This document shows positions 25,270 through 36,300 of a DNA stretch of 64,000 nucleotides, one piece after another. The translations under genes were made by a program, and so were the position numbers. Position 1 is the stretch's first letter. Each line of letters starts with the position of its first letter. The DNA is from Pelargonium tetragonum (Eukaryota; Streptophyta; Magnoliopsida; Geraniales; Geraniaceae), in the NCBI GenBank assembly GCA_036897445.1, contig JAYMTL010000013.1, forward strand, positions 124,001-188,000. Reading direction: 5' to 3'. The notes below the pieces were generated by a model. The model had not been told where the DNA came from and searched no databases. It saw only the letters and a program-made list of their open reading frames with translations.

Positions 25270-25283
25270 TTAACAGATTCTAT
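25270..25283 (+). repeat. CAGATTCTATTTG motif copy
   Basis: Same core as the inverted-repeat arms, with different flanks on both sides (TTAA before, TAGCTAAAGCTAGC after). Confidence 0.5.
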
Positions 25284-26117
25284 TTGTAGCTAAAGCTAGC
25301 AGTCTTTTCGAAGGTGAAAAGATAGTAGATAGTTGTTGTTAGGTACCAGAGCTAACTAGGAGGGTCCTTACGATTAGGTGGTAATACTTGTTCTGGCACT
25401 TTCCCATTTGGAACCTCGTTGAATTGAGTTGTTTCTTCTTTAGCAAGAGGTTTTCTCTCAGGATTTGCAGGAGCATTTAATTTAGCATGAGTAGTTCAGG
25501 TACTCAATCCTCAGCCGGCTTATAGATAAAGAATACAATTCAGAGAGTTCCATCCTAAAAAGTCTAACTTAAACTTCAGGAATCTCGATTACTTACTATG
25601 CTATCAGGTAATTTCTAAAGATTATGCATACAAAATAGAATAATCCTAAACTTACTAGAATGTCATTTATCTTTTATCTAGATTCCGGTACCTCTAATAA
25701 TTCATAAACATTGGATTTCCTATACTTTAATGGACCCCCTTTACCCTTTAGATGGAGCCCTTACATAGTTATGTTTACTCTGGATATTACTAAAATACTA
25801 AAGCAAGCATAAAGCAACTTCCCTCTTTGAATTAGAAAACCTTAAACCTAACGGACTAGAAAAAAGCTATAACGGGATTTTCTTAGTTTTTAGATGGATT
25901 TACTTTGATTTATAATACATTTTCCTATCTTGTTATTAGAACCGAATAAAAGAACTGGTAACATTAAGAAAGAAATTTCACTTGAGCTTAATACTACTTC
26001 TTCCAAAGCTCTCGGCACTAAAACAGACAACCTCCCTAAAAGCAGAATAGGAAGTCCCCTTTGAAGATTAATAAGAAATCTTGTGAACTCCTTAGTAAAG
26101 AGTTTATTACTTAAGGA

Positions 26118-26161
26118 ACTTCTAAGATTAAGCTGAGTCTCTAAAACAAATAGAATCTAGA
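26118..26161 (-). repeat. Right arm of the 44-bp exact inverted repeat
   Basis: Reverse complement of 24924-24967, exact over 44 bases. Flanks differ (GTACC after the left arm, GTTCC after the right arm read in the same sense), so at most a base or two of similarity continues beyond. Confidence 0.95.
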
Positions 26162-27773
26162 GTTCTGTTATTCAGCTACAATAGAGGATCCCAGATTCAG
26201 AAAGTCCTATATCTTAAACTTAAACCCTTAAACTAGAGAATCAGATTCTGTACTCATACTCCTGAACCGGCTTATTCCAATAGAACTACAGAAACTCATT
26301 TTCTTAGAATCAATACCGGATTACAACAGAATACAGATACGGAATCTTCCTCGGCAACAGCTTTCCCTCAAGAAAGGAATTCTTACTTTAGACTTTAGAA
26401 CTCTCTAGTCAAAATCCTTTATCCTTGGGATCTTAAAAAAAGCATGAAAGCAACTCCCCTTTAGAAGGAAAACTTTACGAACAAGTATTATAAATCAAGA
26501 AAGGAATACCAACTACTAATGTCGGTTAATGAATAGGCAATTACTACCGAATTTCTCTCCTGGAAATGCCAACAAATACAGGTACCAACCCAACATAGCA
26601 GCAACACCAACATCAGGGGAGAACCTCTTCAATTTGACTTGTCCTTACTGAAATTCTTTATACTAATTATTCAAATCTTTCTTTTGTTCTGCATGTGATT
26701 CCTTAAGTTCCTTACCTTATTCTTTGTACTTAGTTTTAGGAGCTATACTTCTCTCTCCTAGACCCCTGGGAACTACTATATCAATATTACTCACTAGGAA
26801 ACATAGAAAAATCTCTATTAACAATGAGCTTCCCTAAAGGTTTTCACTTCTTTTAGGTATAGGAAACTCTTTACAATTCCTCTAGTTTTATGCTTTTATC
26901 GTTAAAGAGAAGAGAATCTTAGAGGGGTGGTGAGTACGTCTCTGTTACCGCCTGAGTGCGCATCCGAAGAAGGTTAATGCATTATAGTTTAATGATAGTA
27001 CATAGATACTTTATAACACCCACCTGCTTTTGACTTACTTGTTACTAAAACGCTTAAAATCCTAAGGCTCTCAAATCCTTTTGAAGCACCTCATAAAGTA
27101 AAGAGACTCTTATTTGAAAATCTTCTTCTTGACTTCTTGTTTCTTATTCTTAATTTCTTAATGACGTTTAGTCGAGCTATACCTTTCCTTGTCCTTGGAG
27201 TCTGTAGCTTACTCTGCATCTTAATCTTCTTCAGGACTTGTTGTTTAGTTTATAAGTCTTCGCAGCTAGACTATAAAATATGGGCTTTACCTTTATTTAA
27301 ATTTAAAGGAAAGGGTACCTGTAAGGGGAAGATACTCTAATTGTATCCTCTTGTAGCTATTATAGTTAGATTAAGTATAAGAATCGTAGTTATACTAGTA
27401 TAACTCTATATAAGTACCTTCCTTCTAAACCGGATATCGGTTACTATACTAGTTTTTTCAAGTTATTTACTTGATAATTAAGTGGTTTTGAACTCAGGTA
27501 TCCCATATAGAAAGAAAATTCCTTAGTTATTATAACCTACTTTAGTTTAGATTTGCTACAGACCCCTTGTATAATTTGTCCAAGAAAAGCACTCTATTTT
27601 CGTCGAAAAAGTAGAATCATACATAACATTCGGATAAATTTTAATAAGGCCTTCGTCACACAAGGATAAGTTTTAGAATAACCCTGTATTTCTAGTTCTA
27701 GTCTCACTCGTTAGGAAAGAGATATGGAGATAATTTAAAGAGGCATTTAAGTGTCCCTTTATCTACCAAAAAA

Positions 27774-27785
27774 TAGTAGTAGTAG
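27774..27785 (+). repeat. Microsatellite (TAG)4
   Basis: Four TAG units, followed by GAGGAG. Confidence 0.85.
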
Positions 27786-28283
27786 GAGGAGTATACCTTC
27801 TTCCTTTAGTCGTAGACAAATAAGAGGACTCCTGGGGCTTTCATCTTTTTTTTTAATCCTTAGTGCCAGATACTAAAACAGGTAGACCCATAAGAAAATC
27901 TATTCCTTTGCGTCTTTCTTTGTCTTGACTCATACTCATTAGGATTCTTACTTATAATACCTGGAGTTAGTATCTTTTCCTAATATCTTAATACTTTGTA
28001 CGAGATTCCTTAGTCCTAATTGTTATGGCTTACTAACTTCAGGAATTAAAGGGAACTGTAACTCCAAAACGGAACAAGCCCTTTCTTATTATTCCAAAAT
28101 GGCTAAATAAACTCATTACCTTAAGCTCTTTATAAATGAAAAGACTTTTTCAGTATTTTTTCCCGCCAAAACTTGAGTGAGTTAGAGAAAGCTTTTATTC
28201 GAGCAATCTTTAATAGGACCTGGTTTCAGGAACTGCTTTATTTATTAGTTAGGCCTTGGGGACTTACCCGTTAGAGTTTCCTT

Positions 28284-28293
28284 ATCTAAGCGA
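28284..28293 (+). promoter_or_regulatory. ATCTAAGCGA motif, copy 2
   Basis: Preceded by CTT. A second ATCTAAG follows 14 nt later (near 28304) without GCGA. Confidence 0.35.
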
Positions 28294-29488
28294 AAGACTT
28301 TTATCTAAGAAAAGGACTTATGATCCCGCGCAACTCATAGCTTGTATGTTCAATTCTATTTTCCTTATTCCTAGCAACTACTGGCGATCTACGCTTATAA
28401 AGAGCCCTTTGGAAAAGGCTTCATAAGTAAATACTTTTGCTTGGTAGTTTTTTTTGGCTTTCTCTGAGGTTAAGTTTTCCCGGAAGAATTTATGTTGTAT
28501 TTTTGAAATCCTGCCTAGAATAACTTTTTAATACCTTTTATTTATAAGAATACCTGACAATAGGGAAATTACTTACACGAACTGATTCACGGCTCTAAGG
28601 TTTAAGATATTCAATAAACCTGTAACATAAAAAGTGTACATACCAACAAGTAAGAGAGCTGTACAAAAACTCACAAGAGCAAAAGGAGAATTACCTAGTC
28701 TTGCGCAAAGACTTGTCTGGATTAATAGGTTTGGTTACAATATTGTAGAGGAGCTTTCAGTTAACAAATTTATATAATAAACCAAAGTAAAATTTTGTAA
28801 CATGAATTATACAAGACGTCAAAGTATAATATTATGGAGCTCTTCACAGAGTCCCGCTCATAATTAAGATGAGTTGAAAAAACAAGTATCGCCTAAAAAA
28901 AAAGAATACTAACCTTAATCTTATACGTCTGTAACCCATCCCCGGGCATTAACTTTAATATATCTTGTTAAATCTCTGCTTTCTGCTTGTGGTTAATATT
29001 AACTAACAGGTTCTCGTTTTATAGAGAACTCGGTAAAAGGTTACTCCAGTACTTTTAGTAATGGGATATTTTACTAATATAAAATAAGTTTGACAAAAAT
29101 TCTCCTTTAAGATTCCTCTGTGTTGAAGTCGAATACTATATTGCATTGCCAGAATAAAGATTTAAATAGCTAAAATTATAGCGCAGAGTATACCCGAGTT
29201 GCACTTCAACCTTATCCAGATCCAGGGTAAGTCTTTTTATATAAAAGAAGCTTAGACTTAGAATTCCGGGTCCTCTGTTGGTATAAGAACTCTATATAAC
29301 ACCCACTCGAGAAAATCTCATATTTATGTTTGACCTCAAGGAAACCCGGGCATTGCCTAGCTAAACATAAAGAGTATAAGCACCCTTGAATTTTTGTTCC
29401 TCGAAGTCTGCTCTTTCTATAGCCGGCTAATTACAGTAATAAAGGGAAGTCGGAAATATCTCAGCAGCGATGAGTCATTTTCCTTCTA

Positions 29489-29504
29489 TATACGTACGCG
29501 TATA
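29489..29504. repeat. Hairpin, 6-bp stem, TACG loop
   Basis: TATACG, loop TACG, CGTATA. Short; may be chance. Confidence 0.6.
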
Positions 29505-29821
29505 CTATAAATCTAAGATCCCTTTTCTTTATAGTCAAGAATTGATCAAGAAATGAGGCTAAAAGTCAGAAAATAACTCTCTTAAAGCACAGTAACTCCC
29601 ACAATCCTCCTTTACTTTCCCTTAAGACTAAGACTCTATCCGTCCCTCTATTTCTGTGTTTGGTATGTTAGAACATTTAACAAAAACCCGAGAGCCAAGG
29701 GTTCCAGTCGATAGGTGTTAGCATTTTTTTAGTAGTGTACAGGGTCTAAGTTCCCCCTTTTTAATGAGTAACTGCTTTTCGAACTTACTCTTGTAAGAGC
29801 CTGACCCAGATTTAGCCACTC

Positions 29822-30160
29822 TTACTTATTTATTATGTAGGGGTTATCTTCGAGTCGCAGGATCCTAAATCATTTATTTCCAAAAATAGTGACTCTTTGT
29901 TCTAGCCATGCAAGGAGGTTCTGCCGGGTTGGTTGTCCTATACACCTCAAAGGAATTATCTATACATTATCCAATCAAGGGTTTCGCGAGATCAAATAAT
30001 ATGGAAAAAAATTTTTCAAGGTTCTTTGTTACTACTAGCTAAGTCAGAATCTCGAGATGAATGGAAGTTAAAGTGTTCTATTAAATGCCCAAAATACTTG
30101 GTCTATGTTTTTTTTGCTTTCTGCCCACCATTTTCGACCATCCATCTTGTCATAAGTTAG
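29822..30160 (+). pseudogene. Stop-poor frame, possible gene relic, first part
   Basis: In frame +2 from 29822 to the TAG at 30158-30160 there is a single internal stop (TAG at 29903) in 112 codons, against about eight expected. The translation includes PGWLSYTPQRNYLYIIQSR and RDQIIWKKIFQGSLLLLAK, with ordinary residue variety. No family is recognised. It overlaps and is followed by the stop-free frame 30085-30363 in another phase, so the two may be halves of one decayed or frameshifted gene. Confidence 0.17.
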
Positions 30161-30363
30161 TCAGTGTAGAGATAACGGCTCATTTTGATCCGCTGCCGGA
30201 CTTCGTATTGAAATTGAAAAAGAAACTCCTTGATCAGGGCTTGGTCTTCATTCTACTACTCTGTCTATTCTCGTATCTTAGTGAAAAACGCTTCTTGCTT
30301 ATTTTACAGCGAATACCCATGTCAGCTAAAGCCTTTATTAGACTAATCAGGTCTTTTTTTTAG
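30085..30363 (+). pseudogene. Stop-poor frame, possible gene relic, second part
   Basis: An ATG-started frame of 92 codons ending in TAG. It has a cysteine- and phenylalanine-rich start, a lysine patch (KLKKKLLDQ, about residues 43-51) and a hydrophobic segment LVFILLLCLFSYL (about residues 53-65). This part reads as more protein-like than the N-terminal overlap with the preceding frame. No family is recognised. It ends in a run of eight T residues just before TAG, which might act as a pause or slippage site. Confidence 0.15.
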
Positions 30364-31748
30364 ACTCGTTTTACTATAACCAAGCTAGACCAGGTATATA
30401 ATTAGTGGTACTTCGGCTACTAGGGATTCCTGAGTAATATCTAGACGCTTAAGAAAAAGACAATTCTAAAATCTTCCGACTGAGCAGAGTCATGAAACTA
30501 AAAATCTCACCAAACCTGGAAAGCTATAAGGTATAGAAACTTCGAGGTATAAATCAAACAACCAAAAGGATTTGCTTAAAATGCCTGACCTCGATATCTA
30601 ACTGCTTAGGGCGTTCCTCTTTTTAGTACTTATTCTTTATCCTTGTTCACAAGTAAACACTAATTAAAGAAAAGAAAGAGTTGAAACTTTTTGAGCTACT
30701 AAAAAAACTATATCTTACTAAGGAGGTCCTTGCAAATGCGTACCTACTGGACTAAAAAAAGCTTGAGAGGTATAAGAACAGCCGAATGTCCAGAGGTAGT
30801 GAAAGAAGCTTAAGAATTTAAATACCCTATCTTAAGGAGCTCTGTTTAGAGATCCCATGGGAAGGGAACTAAATAAGGTTTTAACGTCGATTTGAGTTAT
30901 TTTCTTTTACTGATATACCCTAAATCTTTTATATTCTTTATTCTACCTAGCTGCTAACTTTTATTGCCAACACTCTTGAGTTAGGAAATCTATAGGAAAC
31001 TCCCTATTTCCGCTGCAAGCTCTACACTAAACCTACCCTTTCGCTTTAAGAGTTTTTCTTAATTCTGGATATATAGCAAAGCAAAGGTTTCAACAGAGGC
31101 ATAGTAAGTAAGTAAGGGTTGTTAAAAGGTTTCCATTTTAGGAAGAAGGAGTCAAGGCCTTCTTTAGAAGGTTGTAGTTATTAAGAGTAAGGCAGGTAAG
31201 AAAACAAAGGCTCTTAAACGGGGTATTAAAAAAGGAGGGGTAAGACAAGTAGATTAGGGAGTATAACTATCAAGACTAAGAGAGGGATAGGTCTCAAGAA
31301 ACGTGGCATTCTGGAGAGAATAGGAGGGTGAAAAACTTTTACTCTGTTACTGTACTTTGGTTAATGGTGTTTGGGGAATAAAGTAACTAAGGCTAAAGGA
31401 AAGAGTCAAGTGAAAGTAGACTGTTGCTGGTCCTAGTGTAAGGTTAACCTAACCATCTATAATACTCTCTTAAACTAAACAATATAATACAAATATAGAC
31501 TCTTTTTGTTAAGGGGATATGAGTAAGAGGGGCATCCTCTTAGTGCGAAGTAGGAACGATCTCTAAAAAGTTCTTACTGCCTAGAAAGGAGTTGATACTG
31601 CTTTTTTATAGAATCTCGGAGCCCTCTTCATTTTTTATATATTTAAATATAGGGATACTTAATGAGGGAATCCGAGACCAGTTACTCTAGAGCTATTTTA
31701 AAGAGTCTTTCCTAAACCTAAAAAGGGTACAAAAAAAGAAAGCTTGAC

Positions 31749-31773
31749 ATATAGGAATCTTATACCAAAGGCA
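31749..31773 (+). repeat. Dispersed 25-nt direct repeat, copy 2
   Basis: Second copy of the 25-nt sequence at 19058-19082, with one mismatch. It lies about 12.7 kb away in the same orientation, so recombination between the copies would excise a circle of that size. Confidence 0.85.
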
Positions 31774-32585
31774 TTCTTTATCTTTAGAGGGAGACCTATA
31801 ACTAAGTCAAATATGTGAGGTAGTAACTTAACTAATGAAGGGATTTGAAAAGTTAGATTTTTATAAGAGATAAAGTCTATTAACGGGCAATTCGAAGTTA
31901 GTCGGATATTTTTAATGTAGCAACTGGCCTATCAGTAAGGGACGCTATAAAGCCGTTTAGTAGCAGAAGTGCGAGGTGTCCTCTGGTAGTTTATAATCAA
32001 GAGCTAGATCTTTCCTTAGATTTAAGCTAGTGTTTAGTACGCTTCGGTGTTTGTCTACTCTGTTGTTCTGTCAAGGGAGTTAGGAGATCTATAATTCAAA
32101 CGTTTCCTATACTACTCTTATTATAATAATATAATAAAGATAATGGGTTACTAAAGCGCGTGCAAACGAAGGAAGTAAGACTTAGACATGAATTTAGACC
32201 CTGCTTCCTAATTTCGAAAACTCCTTACTTATACTGTTTAAGTAATTAGTTCCCCTTTCTTGTATTGCACTTATAAATAATAAGCAAATTCCAGAGAGTG
32301 ATAAAGAGACACGTAAGAAATCCAAGAGTTCATATTGTACTCCTTATTTTACGAGTATAAATATAAAAAGGGGACTGGGTTGGCTGCTTAGAAGGATTTC
32401 TGAATGAAGAAGGCTTATAAGTAACTTTACAGAGAGTCTATAGTATTTGCATTTTTATCCAAAAATATAGGCGTGGGGTCTTGACTGATACGGCGTAGAA
32501 GTACTTAATTTCAAAGTAGTGTTTAGGAAATCTAGCAGTAAAACTAATTAGCACAGCCAAAAAATAGAATTTTATGAGGCTTTAT

Positions 32586-32603
32586 ATATATTAATTAATA
32601 TAT
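32586..32603. repeat. Perfect 18-nt AT palindrome
   Basis: ATATATTAA and TTAATATAT arms meet directly. It lies in a very AT-rich tract and is weaker evidence than the longer palindromes. Confidence 0.8.
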
Positions 32604-33233
32604 TGATTTACGTCCTATAGGGTATCCGTTTCATTTAAGAGGAGCCTCTTCCTGACGGAGAAACCTTTGTACCTTACAACGTTTAACCAACCCATCTATC
32701 CTTAGGGCAAAAGGGGAAGAGTAAGATAAAAACGTTTCCATGTGTCATTATGAGTTATTTTCTTTTTGTATATTAAATTTTATAAAGATTTTTGTTTTGT
32801 CAAATATGTGGTAATTTCACAAGGACTCTTATAAAAAGTACTTATTCTCTAGGAAGCTTTATGGTCTGAATACCCGCTTTTACGCTACGTAACCAAGACT
32901 AAAAAAAGTTCATGAATGGATTCCTAAGGAGCATAAGCTTTAAAATTAGAAAGAAGTTTTTAGTACCTTATATTTGGTTCGGGTAGACCCTATGTAAAAT
33001 TCCTAAAATAAAGTAAGGGATTAGAGCAAATAACTCCGGGATGTTATATACCAGGTTTAAAAAAGTGTAAGTGCCCTTATCCTTCTAATCTAATGACATG
33101 GAAAATCCAAGGAAGTTTTATAAATAGGACTTATAGAAGAAGTTAATTTCGTAATGACATAACGTGTCATGTACCTATATTTTATAGACGGGATTTTGTA
33201 TTATCTATTAAATGTACCCGTAGTTTACCTTTT

Positions 33234-33243
33234 ATCTAAGCGA
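33234..33243 (+). promoter_or_regulatory. ATCTAAGCGA motif, copy 3
   Basis: Extended context TTTATCTAAGCGATTTT, close to copy 5 (TATCTAAGCGATTCT). Confidence 0.35.
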
Positions 33244-33304
33244 TTTTACACCCTATCAGGCTACCCCGCCTATTCTTTTGTAAGTCGTCTAGTCTTTTTT
33301 GAAC

Positions 33305-33324
33305 GCGGAATATTGCGGAATATT
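33305..33324 (+). repeat. Exact tandem duplication, 10 bp x 2
   Basis: GCGGAATATT occurs twice head to tail. Confidence 0.95.
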
Positions 33325-36300
33325 TTTGAAATTTAGAAATACACGGCCTTGAAATTGGAGTACAGCTCTTTTGATAGTAAAAAAACTCCAAGGAGTTCGT
33401 GTGCAGTATCCCTTTTCCATATTAATCTCTCTGTTACTTTTTCTTAAATAAATTTGTTATCCTTCTAGGCAGCTCCCATCATAGCTTTGCTTTTTGCCCC
33501 AAACCTTTTAGGTACAAAAAATGAAAACGACTAGCAAATTCATAAAAAAGGACTTCCAATTAAGTGCTATACTGGGTTTTATACTTTCATAAAAATCGAG
33601 TGCAATTAGGACAAAGTTTTCGAAGTGCTGTCAAATAGAGCTTTTTAGCAAGATTTACGATTAACGCGTATTCTCCAGACAACGAGAAACTCGAGATAAA
33701 AAAGCAGTATTAATTCTACTCAACTAAAGGTTACTATACAGCGGAGCAACACGAGATATAACATAAAAATTAAGAAACTTCTTTACTAAAATTAGAGAAT
33801 CCCGGCTTTCGAGATTCTTGAGAATAACTCAATAAAAAGCAATATTACCTTGAACGGGACGGCTTGAACCTTGCGGTTTTACTCTTAATGTACTTCACTT
33901 TATATGCTCAATCAATTAGATATTTTTTGGTATACTCTGTTATGGGATAATTCTATTATATAAATTAGATAGAAAGTTTTACCTGAAGAAGCGGAATTCC
34001 CGCAGGGCAAGTATTCGTTTAAAATTTCCTATTCAATTTTTTGCTTGTGGGAGATGCTCACTAATAACTAATAAAGCTCTTCCCTTAAGTCTAGTATTTT
34101 CGGGCTATGGTAAAACTTAATAATAAAAAACTGGGTCTAACTCAAGTAAGACTTTAGTTGGGGTTCTTTTAAGGCTTCGCAAAATGACTAATTTTGAGGG
34201 TGTAGATAGGAGTGTTCAATACTTTATAGTAAGCCCAAAGCCCTCCAAAGGACTGAGATTAAAGGGATGTTTAGGTCTGTCTCGGAAACCCTAGCTTTTA
34301 GTAATTTGAATTTAAGGGAAATTTGAGCATATGGGTACCCTTTAGAAATCCTTGAGTAATATCACACGCAAAATAGGCGAGAGGAAATCTCTTAGAGGGC
34401 TTTTAACTAAATCCCTATTATACTAAAAAAGGGGAAAACTTTTTAAAGGGCTTTGCAGAAGTAAAAGAAAAGATAAAAGACCTGGCTCCTTTTATAGGGT
34501 TCGCTCTATAAACCGGGGTTTTGGGCTTTCCTGGTAAAATATAGAATTTTTAATAATTAGAGACTTTTCCATACTTGAGACAGTTATTATGAGTTGTGTT
34601 TTTACAAGTAACTCCTGTAGGGATAAGGAAGCAAGTGGTTTAGTAGTTTCCTAGAGTAATAATTAAACTTTTGTATCATATCACCTGGGTTTTACTTGGA
34701 CAGGAACGGGCCCTACCGGGTGGGTTATTCTTGATGTAAGCGGATAGTACTCTTGTGCTGGGGTATACTCATAAGTATCCCTTTGTAATATAACAGGATA
34801 AAACCCGGAAGTACTTTTCAATTTATTGGTAAACCCCAAAGGCTAGTTTTATAAGCTATAAGAATTTACTATACTTCGATCTAAACAAAACAAAAATTTG
34901 ACTTTCCTGGGTCCAAGTAGCTATAAAAAAGAACCAGACGGACCCCCAGCTCTAACAGGAAGGAGGAATTCCTTTTTTTGGATAGAATATAAAAACCTTA
35001 CCTATATGATCTAAAATGAGTAAGGGTACTTTAAGAAAAAAAAAATGCATGACAAACACCTCAATTAAACGTTCAGAGCCTTTAAAAAAGAAGGAAGTAT
35101 CTAAGATTTTTGGGTTTTGCCTAATACACGACCTCCTTTTAGTATAAACTCATTAATTATAATATATATAGAAAAGACCCCTATAAACAGGGTTTCCTGG
35201 AGCCCACTTCTAAAAAGTAAATACAATATGAAATAAACCCAAATTGTGGGTAACTGCATCATAGCCTGAAGAAGCCTACCTTCATAGAGGAATCTCTAGA
35301 CTAGATTCTTTAACATAAGGCTTTAAGATGAATTAAAGAAAGGAGTCGCATCAAAGTAAGTTTGTAAGATATTCATTCGATAGGTAAGGAGGGTCTTCCA
35401 TAAATCAAGAAAAAGAGTAGAATATAAGCCGTAAGTAGCCCAAGTTTCTTGGAAGTCTCTTTTTTATTCAAAAAGCTTCTTTTCTTTCTAGTAAGGACTC
35501 CCCGAGATATAGGGGTAACCTTGTTAAAAAGTACAGTATTTCCATTCTAAAGATAAAATTTTATATAATACTATATCCAACCTAAAATTTTGCTTTGAGC
35601 ATATCTTAAAAAAGGAGAGACTAACAGTAAATTTAGGTTTCGAGGAAAATAATTACAAAACAGTCAGATATTTGAGACTTTTACGACAGCTACACAAAAG
35701 CTTGTTGATTGAGTTCTATTTACTGGAGTTAGACAAAAGAAAGTCTTCATTAGGGTACTCAGCGCTCTTTAATACAAGAAAGAAAAATGAAGGAGTCTTT
35801 ATTAGCTATACTTCAAATTTACTATATCTGAGTTTTTAAAAAAGACAAAAAGCATTACTCTTATTTTTTTAACTCGTTAATCCGGAATCTTTTTTTAAAC
35901 ATATACCCTAGAGACTGCCTAAAAAATTTCAAGGAGTGTCGGGACCTTATTTTAAGAATACCTCTGAATTTGTTTTGACTGGAGCTGAACTCGGGGAATC
36001 TCGGTAATGTAGTAACACAGGATAACTAGAGGGTTTCGCTGTGAAAGAGAGCCCAGCTCCCCTTTCTGGCAAGGAACTTTAATGAATAAATGACAAATAG
36101 TTATAAAAAAGGGGTCCTGCATCTCGTTTTGAATATGAGCTTAACCCCGCTGTTTACTAGTTCTGCCGCCGAGTTTTTTACAAAATGAAAGTTAAGAAAT
36201 AGCTAGGGAGGAGCCCTACTGTAGTATACACCCAGGACCCCAACCTCGACTTTCGTTTTTTACCAACTCTAAGCAAACAAGGTTTGCCTATAACTATGAG

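Larger units (their letters stand above)
18900..34330. other. Domain of different texture: no G-run/C-run clusters after 21.86 kb, several coding-like frames
   Basis: Includes purine-rich stretches (19.2-19.45 and 31.1-31.4 kb), the long TGA-free frame, the stop-poor frames at 22.4-24.1 and 29.8-30.4 kb, the 44-bp inverted repeat and its motif family. The difference from both flanks suggests a separate origin or a region where genes have decayed more recently. 24.3-24.9, 25.3-26.1, 26.2-29.7 and 30.4-34.3 kb hold nothing further that I can support apart from the motif copies listed. Confidence 0.45.
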
